A DNA stretch of 12,633 nucleotides, from contig JAIPFN010000164.1 of the NCBI GenBank assembly GCA_021736615.1, positions 1 through 12,633 of the forward strand, read 5' to 3'. Source of the DNA: Phycisphaerae bacterium (lineage in GTDB: Bacteria; Planctomycetota; Phycisphaerae; Sedimentisphaerales; Anaerohalosphaeraceae). Under the pieces are notes generated by a model. It made no database searches and was not told the origin of the DNA. It was given only the letters and a program-made list of their open reading frames with translations. Shown here in pieces: positions 4,871-11,292 of this stretch (the stretch's first letter is position 1; each line of letters starts with the position of its first letter). Position numbers and translations under genes: made by a program.

Positions 4871-7267
4871 ATGAATAGGGTTTGTTTGTTAACTGGTTTG
4901 TTGTTTGCTGCTTTTGGTTCGGTTTTTGGCGGGGCGGATGATACGGCGGTATTTGTTGAGTGTGAGGCTTTTGAGAACATTGGCGGGTGGGTTGTTGATC
5001 CGCAGTTTATGGATGAGATGGGCTCTCCTTTTTTGCTTGCTCATGGGCTTGGGTGTCCTGTTAAGGATGCGGTTACTACTGTCCGGTTTGACGAAACAGG
5101 TTATTATCGTGTGTGGGTTCGTACGCGTGACTGGGTTGCGCCCTGGAAAACGGCGGATACTCCAAAATCAAAACGTGCATACGGCACGCCGGGCAAGTTT
5201 CGGGTATTGATCGACGGTGATGAACTTGAAACCACTTTCGGAATCAAGGGCGATCAGTGGTCCTGGCATGATGGCGGGGTGGTTGAAATAAGCAAGAAGG
5301 AAATCAAATTATCCTTGCATGACCTTACCGGTTTTGAAGGGCGGTGCGATGCGGTTTTGTTCTGTAAAGATGTTGACTTTGTGCCGCCGGCGAAATTGGA
5401 TGAATTGACCGCGTTTCGGCGTAAGCTTCTGGGGACCGAAAAAATCACCGATGCCGGTCAGTATGATCTGGTTGTTGTCGGCGGGGGTATCGCAGGTACT
5501 TGTGCGGCGGTATCTGGTGCTCGCAGCGGTTTGAAAGTTGCGCTCGTGCAGGATCGTCCGGTGCTTGGGGGTAATAACAGTTCGGAAGTTCGTGTGTGGC
5601 TGCAGGGATCGCGCAGCAAGGAGCCATGGCCCCGCGTAGGGGATGTGGTCGCGGAACTGGAACAGAGCAAGATAGCACACTATGGGCCTGGCAATACCGC
5701 CGAGTTGTATGAGGACGATAAGAAACTGGCTGTCGCGGGCGGCGAGGCAAATATTAAACTATTCATGGAATACCGGGGCAATGGCGTTGAGATGGATGGT
5801 AAGCGTATCGGTGCGGTCATCGCTCAGGACATTCACACCGGAAAACGCATCCGCGTGGCGGGTCGATGGTTTGCCGACTGTACGGGGGATGCGTGTATCG
5901 GGGCACTGGCAGGGGCGGACTTTGATGTGCAGATGAAAGACAAGATGGGGCCGTGCAACCTGTGGAACGTTTGCGAGTGTAAGGATACTAATGCGATAAA
6001 TACCGAGACCGAGAAATCGGCTGAGGCCGCAGCATTTCCCAGATGCACGTGGGCGCTGGATTTGTCGGACAAACCTTTCCCCGGCAGGAGTAAGACCAAG
6101 CCCGACACGAACAAGCTTGGCGGGTGGTACTGGGAGAGCGGTTTCGACAGGGACCCGATCAAAGAGAAGGAATACGTTCGCGACTGGAACTTCAGGGCTA
6201 TGTACGGCGCGTGGGACGCGATGAAGAATGTCGACAAGGTGCTGCCAAACTACAGACTTAACTGGTCGGCCTATATTCTCGGTAAGCGTGAGTCGCGGCG
6301 TCTGCTGGGCGATGTGATTCTTGATGTGGATGATCTGACCAGTGACCGGAAATTTGCGGATGGGTGTTTTCCGACCGGATGGAGCAATGATCTGCATCTG
6401 CCGGAACCGAAATATGAAACGAGCTTTGAGGGAGATGCTTTTATATCGAGAGCTTTTCACGGTAAATATCCGGCGTATAAAGAAAACCGTCCGTATTGGG
6501 TTCCGTATCGATGTCTTTATTCTCGCAATGTTGACAACCTGTTTATGGCGGGGCGATGTATAAGCGTTACGCATGATGCTCTCGGGGCGGTGCGGGTGAT
6601 GCGTACCGGCGGGTGCGGGGGGGAGATTGTCGGGATGGCGGCGAGCGTCTGCAAGGAGTTTGATACGAACCCGCGCGGGGTTTATGAAAAGCATCTGGCC
6701 GATTTGCAGCAACGGATGCGTAAAGGAGTCGGTAAGGTTGACGGTTCGACGATCCCTTATTTGAATCAAGGGGAGCTGGGGCACACCGTGCGTCAGGCTC
6801 TTGCCGAGCCGAAGTGGCTCGAACGCGCCGGTAAGAATCTTGCACGCATGGCGAAGGTTAGCACTAACATCGAGAGTACAGACGGTGTCGACCAAACGGT
6901 ACTGATCAACGACGGTTACGGAAAAGTTACCGACAACAGCGGCCGGTGGCTGGGCAAAGGAGCAGTGCCGCATATCGTCGAATTCAAATGGGACGAACCG
7001 GTTGAACTTGGCGCGGGGAGGATTATCTCGGGCAGGACAAACGGCGTCCGTATCTTCGATTCGCTCAGCGATTTTACGATACAGCACTATGACGGCAAAA
7101 GCTGGCAGGATGTGCATCAGGTTAAGGGCAACGTCAACCCGGCGTGGTCGGCGACTTTTGCGCCGGTGAAAACAAAACGCCTGCGGCTGGTCATCACCAA
7201 GGCTCCGCACAACATCTCCCGCTTGTGGGAGGTCGAATTTTACGGGCCTGTGAAAGGTGAGAAGTGA
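4871..7267 (+). CDS. Secreted FAD-dependent oxidoreductase with sugar-binding-like flanking domains
   Basis: Predicted exported flavoprotein of 798 residues (FAD_oxidored type). A signal peptide covers about 1-21 (MNRVCLLTGLLFAAFGSVFGG). Residues ~25-168 form a beta-rich module (VFVECEAFENIGGW, YYRVWVRTRDW, LHDLTGFEGRCDAVLF) common at the front of such proteins in PVC bacteria and likely carbohydrate-binding. The FAD-binding Rossmann fold follows: YDLVVVGGGIAG with GGGIAG at 204-209, then VLGGNNSSEVRVW; FADCTGDACIGALAGAD (335-351); and the C-terminal flavin-contact segment NLFMAGRCISVTHDALGAVR (557-576). Residues ~660-792 look like an F5/8 type C (discoidin) domain ending RLRLVITKAPHNISRLWEVEFYG. 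Relatives in polysaccharide loci are often misnamed xanthan lyase; the reaction is unknown, and sugar oxidation is plausible. The first ~200 bases use almost only codons ending in G or T. Confidence 0.88.
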   Translation: MNRVCLLTGLLFAAFGSVFGGADDTAVFVECEAFENIGGWVVDPQFMDEMGSPFLLAHGLGCPVKDAVTTVRFDETGYYRVWVRTRDWVAPWKTADTPKSKRAYGTPGKFRVLIDGDELETTFGIKGDQWSWHDGGVVEISKKEIKLSLHDLTGFEGRCDAVLFCKDVDFVPPAKLDELTAFRRKLLGTEKITDAGQYDLVVVGGGIAGTCAAVSGARSGLKVALVQDRPVLGGNNSSEVRVWLQGSRSKEPWPRVGDVVAELEQSKIAHYGPGNTAELYEDDKKLAVAGGEANIKLFMEYRGNGVEMDGKRIGAVIAQDIHTGKRIRVAGRWFADCTGDACIGALAGADFDVQMKDKMGPCNLWNVCECKDTNAINTETEKSAEAAAFPRCTWALDLSDKPFPGRSKTKPDTNKLGGWYWESGFDRDPIKEKEYVRDWNFRAMYGAWDAMKNVDKVLPNYRLNWSAYILGKRESRRLLGDVILDVDDLTSDRKFADGCFPTGWSNDLHLPEPKYETSFEGDAFISRAFHGKYPAYKENRPYWVPYRCLYSRNVDNLFMAGRCISVTHDALGAVRVMRTGGCGGEIVGMAASVCKEFDTNPRGVYEKHLADLQQRMRKGVGKVDGSTIPYLNQGELGHTVRQALAEPKWLERAGKNLARMAKVSTNIESTDGVDQTVLINDGYGKVTDNSGRWLGKGAVPHIVEFKWDEPVELGAGRIISGRTNGVRIFDSLSDFTIQHYDGKSWQDVHQVKGNVNPAWSATFAPVKTKRLRLVITKAPHNISRLWEVEFYGPVKGEK

Positions 7268-7299
7268 TGAGCGATGCGAATCTGCTCAAAGATAATTAA
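7267..7299 (+). other. Translationally coupled 10-codon micro-ORF (possible gene remnant)
   Basis: The stop TGA of the FAD gene overlaps an ATG (TGATG, ATG at 7267-7269) that opens MSDANLLKDN and stops at TAA 7297-7299. A GGTGAG Shine-Dalgarno-like sequence lies just upstream (7256-7261). The overlap and RBS are typical of a coupled downstream gene, but only ten codons remain. It may be the stub of a lost gene, a tiny peptide, or chance. Confidence 0.25.
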
Positions 7300-7324
7300 A
7301 GGTTAGCTATTTAAGATATATAAT
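7296..7324 (+). promoter_or_regulatory. Candidate promoter of the DUF6288 gene
   Basis: A perfect TATAAT at 7319-7324 lies 17 bases after a weak -35 box TTAAAG (7296-7301). The start would fall near 7331, leaving a leader of about 44 bases that begins at a small palindrome GGGAAATCCC (7332-7341). Because the FAD gene ends only 107 bases upstream, cotranscription remains possible. Confidence 0.4.
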
Positions 7325-7374
7325 TGTATATGGGAAATCCCAGACTCAAGTACTAAAGAAAAGGAAACGATCAC

Positions 7375-8838
7375 ATGACTTTAAGAAACAATCGCTGTTT
7401 ATTGTTGGCGCTGGTATTACTGGCGGTATCGAGTACAAGCCTTATGGCCATCGAAAAGGACAACCGCGGGCGTTGGGAGACGCCTACCACTTCCGGGCCG
7501 GACAAAGATGTGCCGGGTTACCTGGTCAACTTAGGCCCGACAGGCGCTCGGGCTATTCTGGAAAGCAAATCATTTATCGTTAAATATATCTTCAAAGACT
7601 CGCCTGCCGATGGCCAATTACAATTAGATGATGTGATCACTGGTGTCAATGGCAAGCCCTTCATTGTCGAGCATACTTTTGGTCACCACCTGACCCGGAT
7701 GAAAGAGTTTCCCGATGTCGGTTACGAAGGACCTTTGATGGACTTTGGTAATGCCATTGAAGAATCTGAAGGCAAAGACGGCAAGCTGACTTTGAGCGTT
7801 ACCAGGAAAGACAAGCAGATCGATGTTATTATACAATTGAAAGCTATCGGGACATTTTCCAAAACCTATCCCTTTAACTGCAAGAAGTCTGCCCTGATCG
7901 CAGAGGGAGCTATGAAGTACATCTCGAACAGCGATTATATTTATCGCGAACAATGCCACGCTAAGTGCATGAGCGGGTTGGTACTGTTAGCGGCCGGTGA
8001 ACTTGATAAGGCCAAAAAGCTTGCCCATTCATGGAACACTTTGCCGGGTCCGGGAGTATGGGTTTGGCCTGCCGGTTACCAGTGCATTTTCCTTTCGGAA
8101 TATTACCTTATTACAAAAGACGAGTCTGTTCTGGATACCATTCAGGGGCTAGCGACTATTCTCGAGGGCGCTCAAGTGGCTGATATGAATGACTACAAAG
8201 ACCGCACTCACGGCAACATGGGTAACGTCGGTCACAAGTTCCGGACGGGCGGGTTTGGGCATAATACCAACGTAGGCGGTTACGGCACCATGACCATTAC
8301 CACCGCCGTCGCTCTGACGGCGTGGGAACTTGCCAAGAAATGCGGGGCTAAGGTCGACCAGCAAAAAGTAGACTTAGGGTTTGACTATTTACGCAAGAGT
8401 ACCACAAAAGACGGCTATATAGGTTACCACACCGAAGTGGGCCGCTACTCGCCGACAGCCCGCCAGGGATTGGCTATCATCCTGCACAAGCTGGCAGGGG
8501 ACAATGAAACCAACAGGGCATACATCAAGCAGGTGGCCGGTGGCCTGAGCAATGCCAAAAAATACCTCAACGATGCCCACGCCGACAATGTCCTTGCCGT
8601 TTGCTGGGGACTGCTTGGTACGAATGTTTCCGGAGACACAAAAGCCATTCGCGATATGATGGATTACAACAAAGCCTGGCTGAATATGGCCCGCTGCTAC
8701 GACGGATCATTCGTGGCTTTGCCCGGGCGTGATATGTATGACAAGGGCTACTACATGTCGTCACGACTTCACCTGACGGCTGCGATGGCTTTAGTGTTTT
8801 CTATTGAAAACCCAAAGTTGAAAATCCAGGGAAAGTAA
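7375..8838 (+). CDS. DUF6288 protein: PDZ-like domain plus alpha/alpha-toroid
   Basis: A 487-residue predicted exported protein that I recognise as the DUF6288 type; its biochemical role is not known. Signal peptide ~1-25 (hydrophobic CLLLALVLLAVSSTSLMA). Residues ~48-157 are PDZ-like: YLVNLGPTGARAIL, then IFKDSPADGQLQLDDVITGVNGKPF, the carboxylate-loop and groove pattern of HtrA-type PDZ domains, ending DGKLTLSVTRKDKQIDVIIQL. Residues ~168-480 contain repeated helix pairs as in prenyltransferase/terpene-cyclase-like toroids, with a Gly/His-rich loop (HGNMGNVGHKFRTGGFGHNT, 279-298) that could form a binding or active site. AGGA at 7362-7365 gives good spacing to the ATG. Codon use is less G/T-skewed than in the FAD and DUF5722 genes on either side. 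A hairpin follows the stop directly. Confidence 0.85.
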   Translation: MTLRNNRCLLLALVLLAVSSTSLMAIEKDNRGRWETPTTSGPDKDVPGYLVNLGPTGARAILESKSFIVKYIFKDSPADGQLQLDDVITGVNGKPFIVEHTFGHHLTRMKEFPDVGYEGPLMDFGNAIEESEGKDGKLTLSVTRKDKQIDVIIQLKAIGTFSKTYPFNCKKSALIAEGAMKYISNSDYIYREQCHAKCMSGLVLLAAGELDKAKKLAHSWNTLPGPGVWVWPAGYQCIFLSEYYLITKDESVLDTIQGLATILEGAQVADMNDYKDRTHGNMGNVGHKFRTGGFGHNTNVGGYGTMTITTAVALTAWELAKKCGAKVDQQKVDLGFDYLRKSTTKDGYIGYHTEVGRYSPTARQGLAIILHKLAGDNETNRAYIKQVAGGLSNAKKYLNDAHADNVLAVCWGLLGTNVSGDTKAIRDMMDYNKAWLNMARCYDGSFVALPGRDMYDKGYYMSSRLHLTAAMALVFSIENPKLKIQGK

Positions 8839-8842
8839 GCAT

Positions 8843-8870
8843 CTCAAACTGACCGATTGGCCAGTTTGAG
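8843..8870 (+). terminator. Hairpin just after the DUF6288 stop codon
   Basis: CTCAAACTG (8843-8851) and CAGTTTGAG (8862-8870) form a perfect 9-bp stem that can extend inward by CC/GG past one mismatch, with a GATT loop. It begins 4 bases after the TAA (8836-8838). No T-run follows (AATGTATAATG), so it is either a Rho-assisted or RNA-stabilising 3' hairpin or an incomplete intrinsic terminator. Confidence 0.5.
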
Positions 8871-8902
8871 AATGTATAATGTTTATTGTCTAATGTATAA
8901 TG
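8871..8902. repeat. Direct repeat AATGTATAATG, two copies 21 bp apart
   Basis: The exact 11-mer AATGTATAATG occurs at 8871-8881 and 8892-8902. Each contains TATAAT, so it could be a pair of -10 boxes for the DUF5722 gene 190 bases downstream, but I see no matching -35 box. The rest of the 8839-9092 gap holds no convincing gene. Confidence 0.4.
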
Positions 8903-9064
8903 AACGAAACGGCCTGTCGGCCCAGACCATTTTATAAATAACACTCTTGTCCAAGATAAAGCTTTGGCCATGAGTGCGTGCGACGGACAGCGGGCAGCGT
9001 TCGACGATGTTTGCAAATTTGGTACTGAAAACGGTTAGTTTTGCATGTTTTTTAGAGTGCCAGT

Positions 9065-9077
9065 AGTTCCAGGAACT
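9065..9077. promoter_or_regulatory. Palindrome AGTTCC-A-GGAACT before the DUF5722 gene
   Basis: A 13-bp palindrome around a central A, sharing GTTCC-N-GGAAC with the two sites before the LRR gene (3269-3300). Compared with 3288-3308, 17 of 21 bases match when the T-rich sequence after it is included. It lies 15 bases before the ATG and 6 bases before the Shine-Dalgarno, so a bound protein or a small RNA hairpin here could affect expression. Confidence 0.5.
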
Positions 9078-9083
9078 TTTATT

Positions 9084-9087
9084 GAGG
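9084..9087 (+). promoter_or_regulatory. Ribosome binding site fixing the start at 9093
   Basis: GAGG, five Ts, ATG at 9093-9095, identical in layout to the FAD gene start. It favours a protein starting MIRVLFVVLLAVVSIAYAG, a clean signal peptide, over the in-frame ATG at 9045, which would prepend sixteen residues. Confidence 0.75.
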
Positions 9088-9092
9088 TTTTT

Positions 9093-11165
9093 ATGATCAG
9101 GGTTTTGTTTGTTGTTTTATTGGCTGTGGTGTCGATTGCTTACGCCGGGGATATTGGTATTGAGCTTGATCTTGGCAATACGCATCATCTTAACGCTACG
9201 GCTCTTGAGGGCGGGGGGTATTTGTTAGAGACGACAGGTGATGATCCTTTTGTTATGTGCAAGCCGATTGCCGGCGGTTATGATCCTGACAAGCAGTTTG
9301 TTTTTTCGTTTGAGTATTTTTGTATTAAGGGTTTGAGTGATATTCAATTGTATTACGGTCCGCCGATACGGGGCGGGCAAGTTGCTGAAGGACCTTCGGT
9401 TCTTTCGAGCGAGGGGTGGACGGAATATTCGATGGATATTAAGGTCTGCCAGTCGCCTGGTTCCTGGAAGGGTGGTTACAAGCAGTTTCGGCTGGACCTG
9501 GGCAGGCATCCGGGGCGTAAGATACAGATTCGCAATATCAAGCTTCGTGAGCCTAATGAGTATGAGTTAAAGCAGGCCGCAGAGGCTGATCGGCGAAAGA
9601 AAGCTATTGCTGAATTCGACGATAAAATGAAACAGATGGTAGAAGCTAAATACCCCGGACGTATCGAACGGGTTGCGGTCGGGGGCGATGGGATTGTTTT
9701 AACGATAAATGCCGACGTGTCAAACGGTGATCTGTATTTGTGCGAGGTTCCGATTTATCAGAGCCCGGTTGGACGTACTGATTTTATCTGGCAATGTCAG
9801 CTTGAAGGTAGAGAGGGTAAACAGGTTATCACTCTGGATCGGATGCGAGGTTCGCATGACAGGGTTTTCTCCAGTTGGATACTTATGCGAAATGCGGCTG
9901 GGGGATTGGTGCCTGCATCGCATCAGCGGTTTGCCGAGTCTATACCGGGTAAGTGGGAGCTTACGCGTGATCGGCCGATTTCAAAGAAGGGCACGGCTGG
10001 GATGCATGGGGGTGACAAGTTTCAGTATGATGATTATAAGGCACTGGGGATTCATAACTGCACGAAGAATATTCTTTTGAATGCAATCTTTACAGACAAA
10101 CCCATGAAGGGTTTTCTTGAGCATAAGTTCAACGGGACGATGATCTATGTAAACCCGAAAGCTTTGCAGCAGTATGATCTTGCGATGAAAGAAATGGATG
10201 AGCTTAAGATTGTTGTTTCGGCGATTATTCTGATCAGCAGGAATACGCCGTTCGGGCATCCGGACTGTGCGCCTGCGGGCAGTTATGCTATGGCGAATGT
10301 GGTCGAGGAAAAAGGGTGGAACCTTTATGCGGCGGCGATGGACTTTCTTGCTGGGCGTTATACTCGGCCGGATAGAAAGTTTGGAAGGATAACGCACTGG
10401 ATTTTGCATAATGAGGTTGACGCCGGGTGGATATGGACAAATGCCGGGGAAATACCGATGGATACGTATTTGGATATTTACTATCGGTCTATGCGGACAA
10501 CGCAGGGTGTCATACGGCGGTACGGTGATGCGGGCGATGTGCTTATCAGCCTTACGCATTACTGGACAAGCAGACATAACGAGCGATGTTACGCGCCTAA
10601 GGAGATGATCGATCTGCTGGCAAAACGCAGCGAGCAGGAAGGGGATTTCGATTGGGGTTTGGCGTATCATCCGTATCCGCAGAATTTACGCGATCCGCGG
10701 ACTTGGCAGGACAGGGATGCGACTTTTGATTTTCAGACAAAGCTGATCACGCCGAAGAACCTTGAGGTGCTCGATGCTTATATGCGGCAGGAGAGTTTAC
10801 TTTATGATGGGAAAGTACGGACGATCGTTCTTTCCGAGCAGGGGTCGAATTCTCCTGATTACAGCGAAAAGAGTTTTCGTGATCAGGCGGCTGGATTATT
10901 GTATACGTGGCTTAAGTTTGAAAAGATGGATTCTATTGAGTCATACGTTCATCACCGCTGGATGGATTATCCGCACGAGGGGGGACTGAACCTTGGGTTC
11001 TGGACGAATCGCATCGGGCAGACACCGCAACATACAAAAAAACCGGCGTGGGATGTCTGGATGCAGGTAGGGACAGATCAGCAGTTTAAAGCTGTTGAGA
11101 AATACCGGGAGGTTATCGGTCAAGAAAATCTTGAGAATATTCCTTACAAGGGAAGAATAAGGTGA
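9093..11165 (+). CDS. DUF5722 secreted protein, putative clan GH-A glycoside hydrolase
   Basis: A 690-residue predicted exported protein of the DUF5722 type, a family of likely but poorly characterised glycosidases. Signal peptide ~1-18 (MIRVLFVVLLAVVSIAYA). Residues ~20-155 form a beta-rich N-terminal module (FVFSFEYFCIKGLSDIQLYY, FRLDLGRHPGRKIQIRNIKL), perhaps carbohydrate-binding, followed by a charged helical linker. Residues ~190-300 add a second beta region. The C-terminal half looks like a TIM barrel with two candidate catalytic acids in clan GH-A style: Glu441 in ITHWILHNEVDAGWIW (Asn-Glu at the strand 4 end) and Glu582 in TIVLSEQGSNS (strand 7 end), with HYW and YHPYP between. A retaining mechanism is inferred from these motifs alone; the substrate is unknown. 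The context of sulfatase and GH95 points to a sulfated polysaccharide. Early codons are strongly G/T-ending. Confidence 0.83.
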   Translation: MIRVLFVVLLAVVSIAYAGDIGIELDLGNTHHLNATALEGGGYLLETTGDDPFVMCKPIAGGYDPDKQFVFSFEYFCIKGLSDIQLYYGPPIRGGQVAEGPSVLSSEGWTEYSMDIKVCQSPGSWKGGYKQFRLDLGRHPGRKIQIRNIKLREPNEYELKQAAEADRRKKAIAEFDDKMKQMVEAKYPGRIERVAVGGDGIVLTINADVSNGDLYLCEVPIYQSPVGRTDFIWQCQLEGREGKQVITLDRMRGSHDRVFSSWILMRNAAGGLVPASHQRFAESIPGKWELTRDRPISKKGTAGMHGGDKFQYDDYKALGIHNCTKNILLNAIFTDKPMKGFLEHKFNGTMIYVNPKALQQYDLAMKEMDELKIVVSAIILISRNTPFGHPDCAPAGSYAMANVVEEKGWNLYAAAMDFLAGRYTRPDRKFGRITHWILHNEVDAGWIWTNAGEIPMDTYLDIYYRSMRTTQGVIRRYGDAGDVLISLTHYWTSRHNERCYAPKEMIDLLAKRSEQEGDFDWGLAYHPYPQNLRDPRTWQDRDATFDFQTKLITPKNLEVLDAYMRQESLLYDGKVRTIVLSEQGSNSPDYSEKSFRDQAAGLLYTWLKFEKMDSIESYVHHRWMDYPHEGGLNLGFWTNRIGQTPQHTKKPAWDVWMQVGTDQQFKAVEKYREVIGQENLENIPYKGRIR

Positions 11166-11209
11166 AATGAAAATTGTTTAGATATTGGGCCGCTTTGGAT
11201 TTTTTGGCC

Positions 11210-11250
11210 ATATCAATTCGTGCAAAAATGGTGAAATTTGTTATAATTGA
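11210..11250 (+). promoter_or_regulatory. Sulfatase gene promoter, copy B of the 41-bp shared element
   Basis: It starts ATATCAATTCGTGCAAAAA and ends TGAAATTTGTTATAATTGA, matching 196-236 at 37 of 41 positions. It holds a perfect extended -10 (TG at 11239-11240, one base, TATAAT at 11242-11247) where copy A has TATACT. The direct repeats AATTCGT (11215-11221) and AATTTGT (11235-11241) keep the same 20-bp step. The predicted start near 11254 leaves a leader of about 39 bases to the ATG at 11293. The sequence around the element is otherwise unlike copy A. Confidence 0.7.
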
Positions 11251-11292
11251 AAAACCATCTGGATAATTGAATGTGAATTAAAGGAATCGAAT

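Noticed and set aside
5759..7210. Long antisense ORF (483 codons) on the - strand inside the FAD gene
   Set aside because: It lies wholly opposite a gene with clear family motifs, its peptide shows no domain or coherent pattern, and it has no Shine-Dalgarno I can see; long antisense frames arise when sense codons rarely give reverse stops.
8801..9016. - strand ORF of 71 codons across the gap after DUF6288
   Set aside because: It runs over the 3' end of the DUF6288 gene and the hairpin, has no RBS and no recognisable sequence.
9011..9030. TTGCAAATTTGGTACTGAAA as a third copy of the shared promoter element
   Set aside because: Only scattered short matches to TGAAATTTGTTATAATTGA; the -10 box and the upstream ATATCAATTCGTGCA are missing.
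9045..9092. Upstream in-frame ATG for the DUF5722 gene
   Set aside because: It would place the palindrome and GAGG site inside the coding region and spoil the signal peptide; the ATG at 9093 has proper spacing.
9459..9469. GTTCCTGGAAG inside the DUF5722 coding region as another GTTCCNGGAAC site
   Set aside because: One arm base differs and it lies in a coding stretch reading GSWKGG, so chance is the simplest explanation.
9981..10670. Antisense ORF of 229 codons in the DUF5722 gene
   Set aside because: Shadow of the catalytic half of DUF5722; basic, proline-rich nonsense composition and no recognisable motif.
11185..11210. GGCC...TTTTTTGGCC as a terminator after DUF5722
   Set aside because: The stem would be only 4 bp with a loop of about 14 bases and the Ts lie inside the loop, so it is not a credible terminator.
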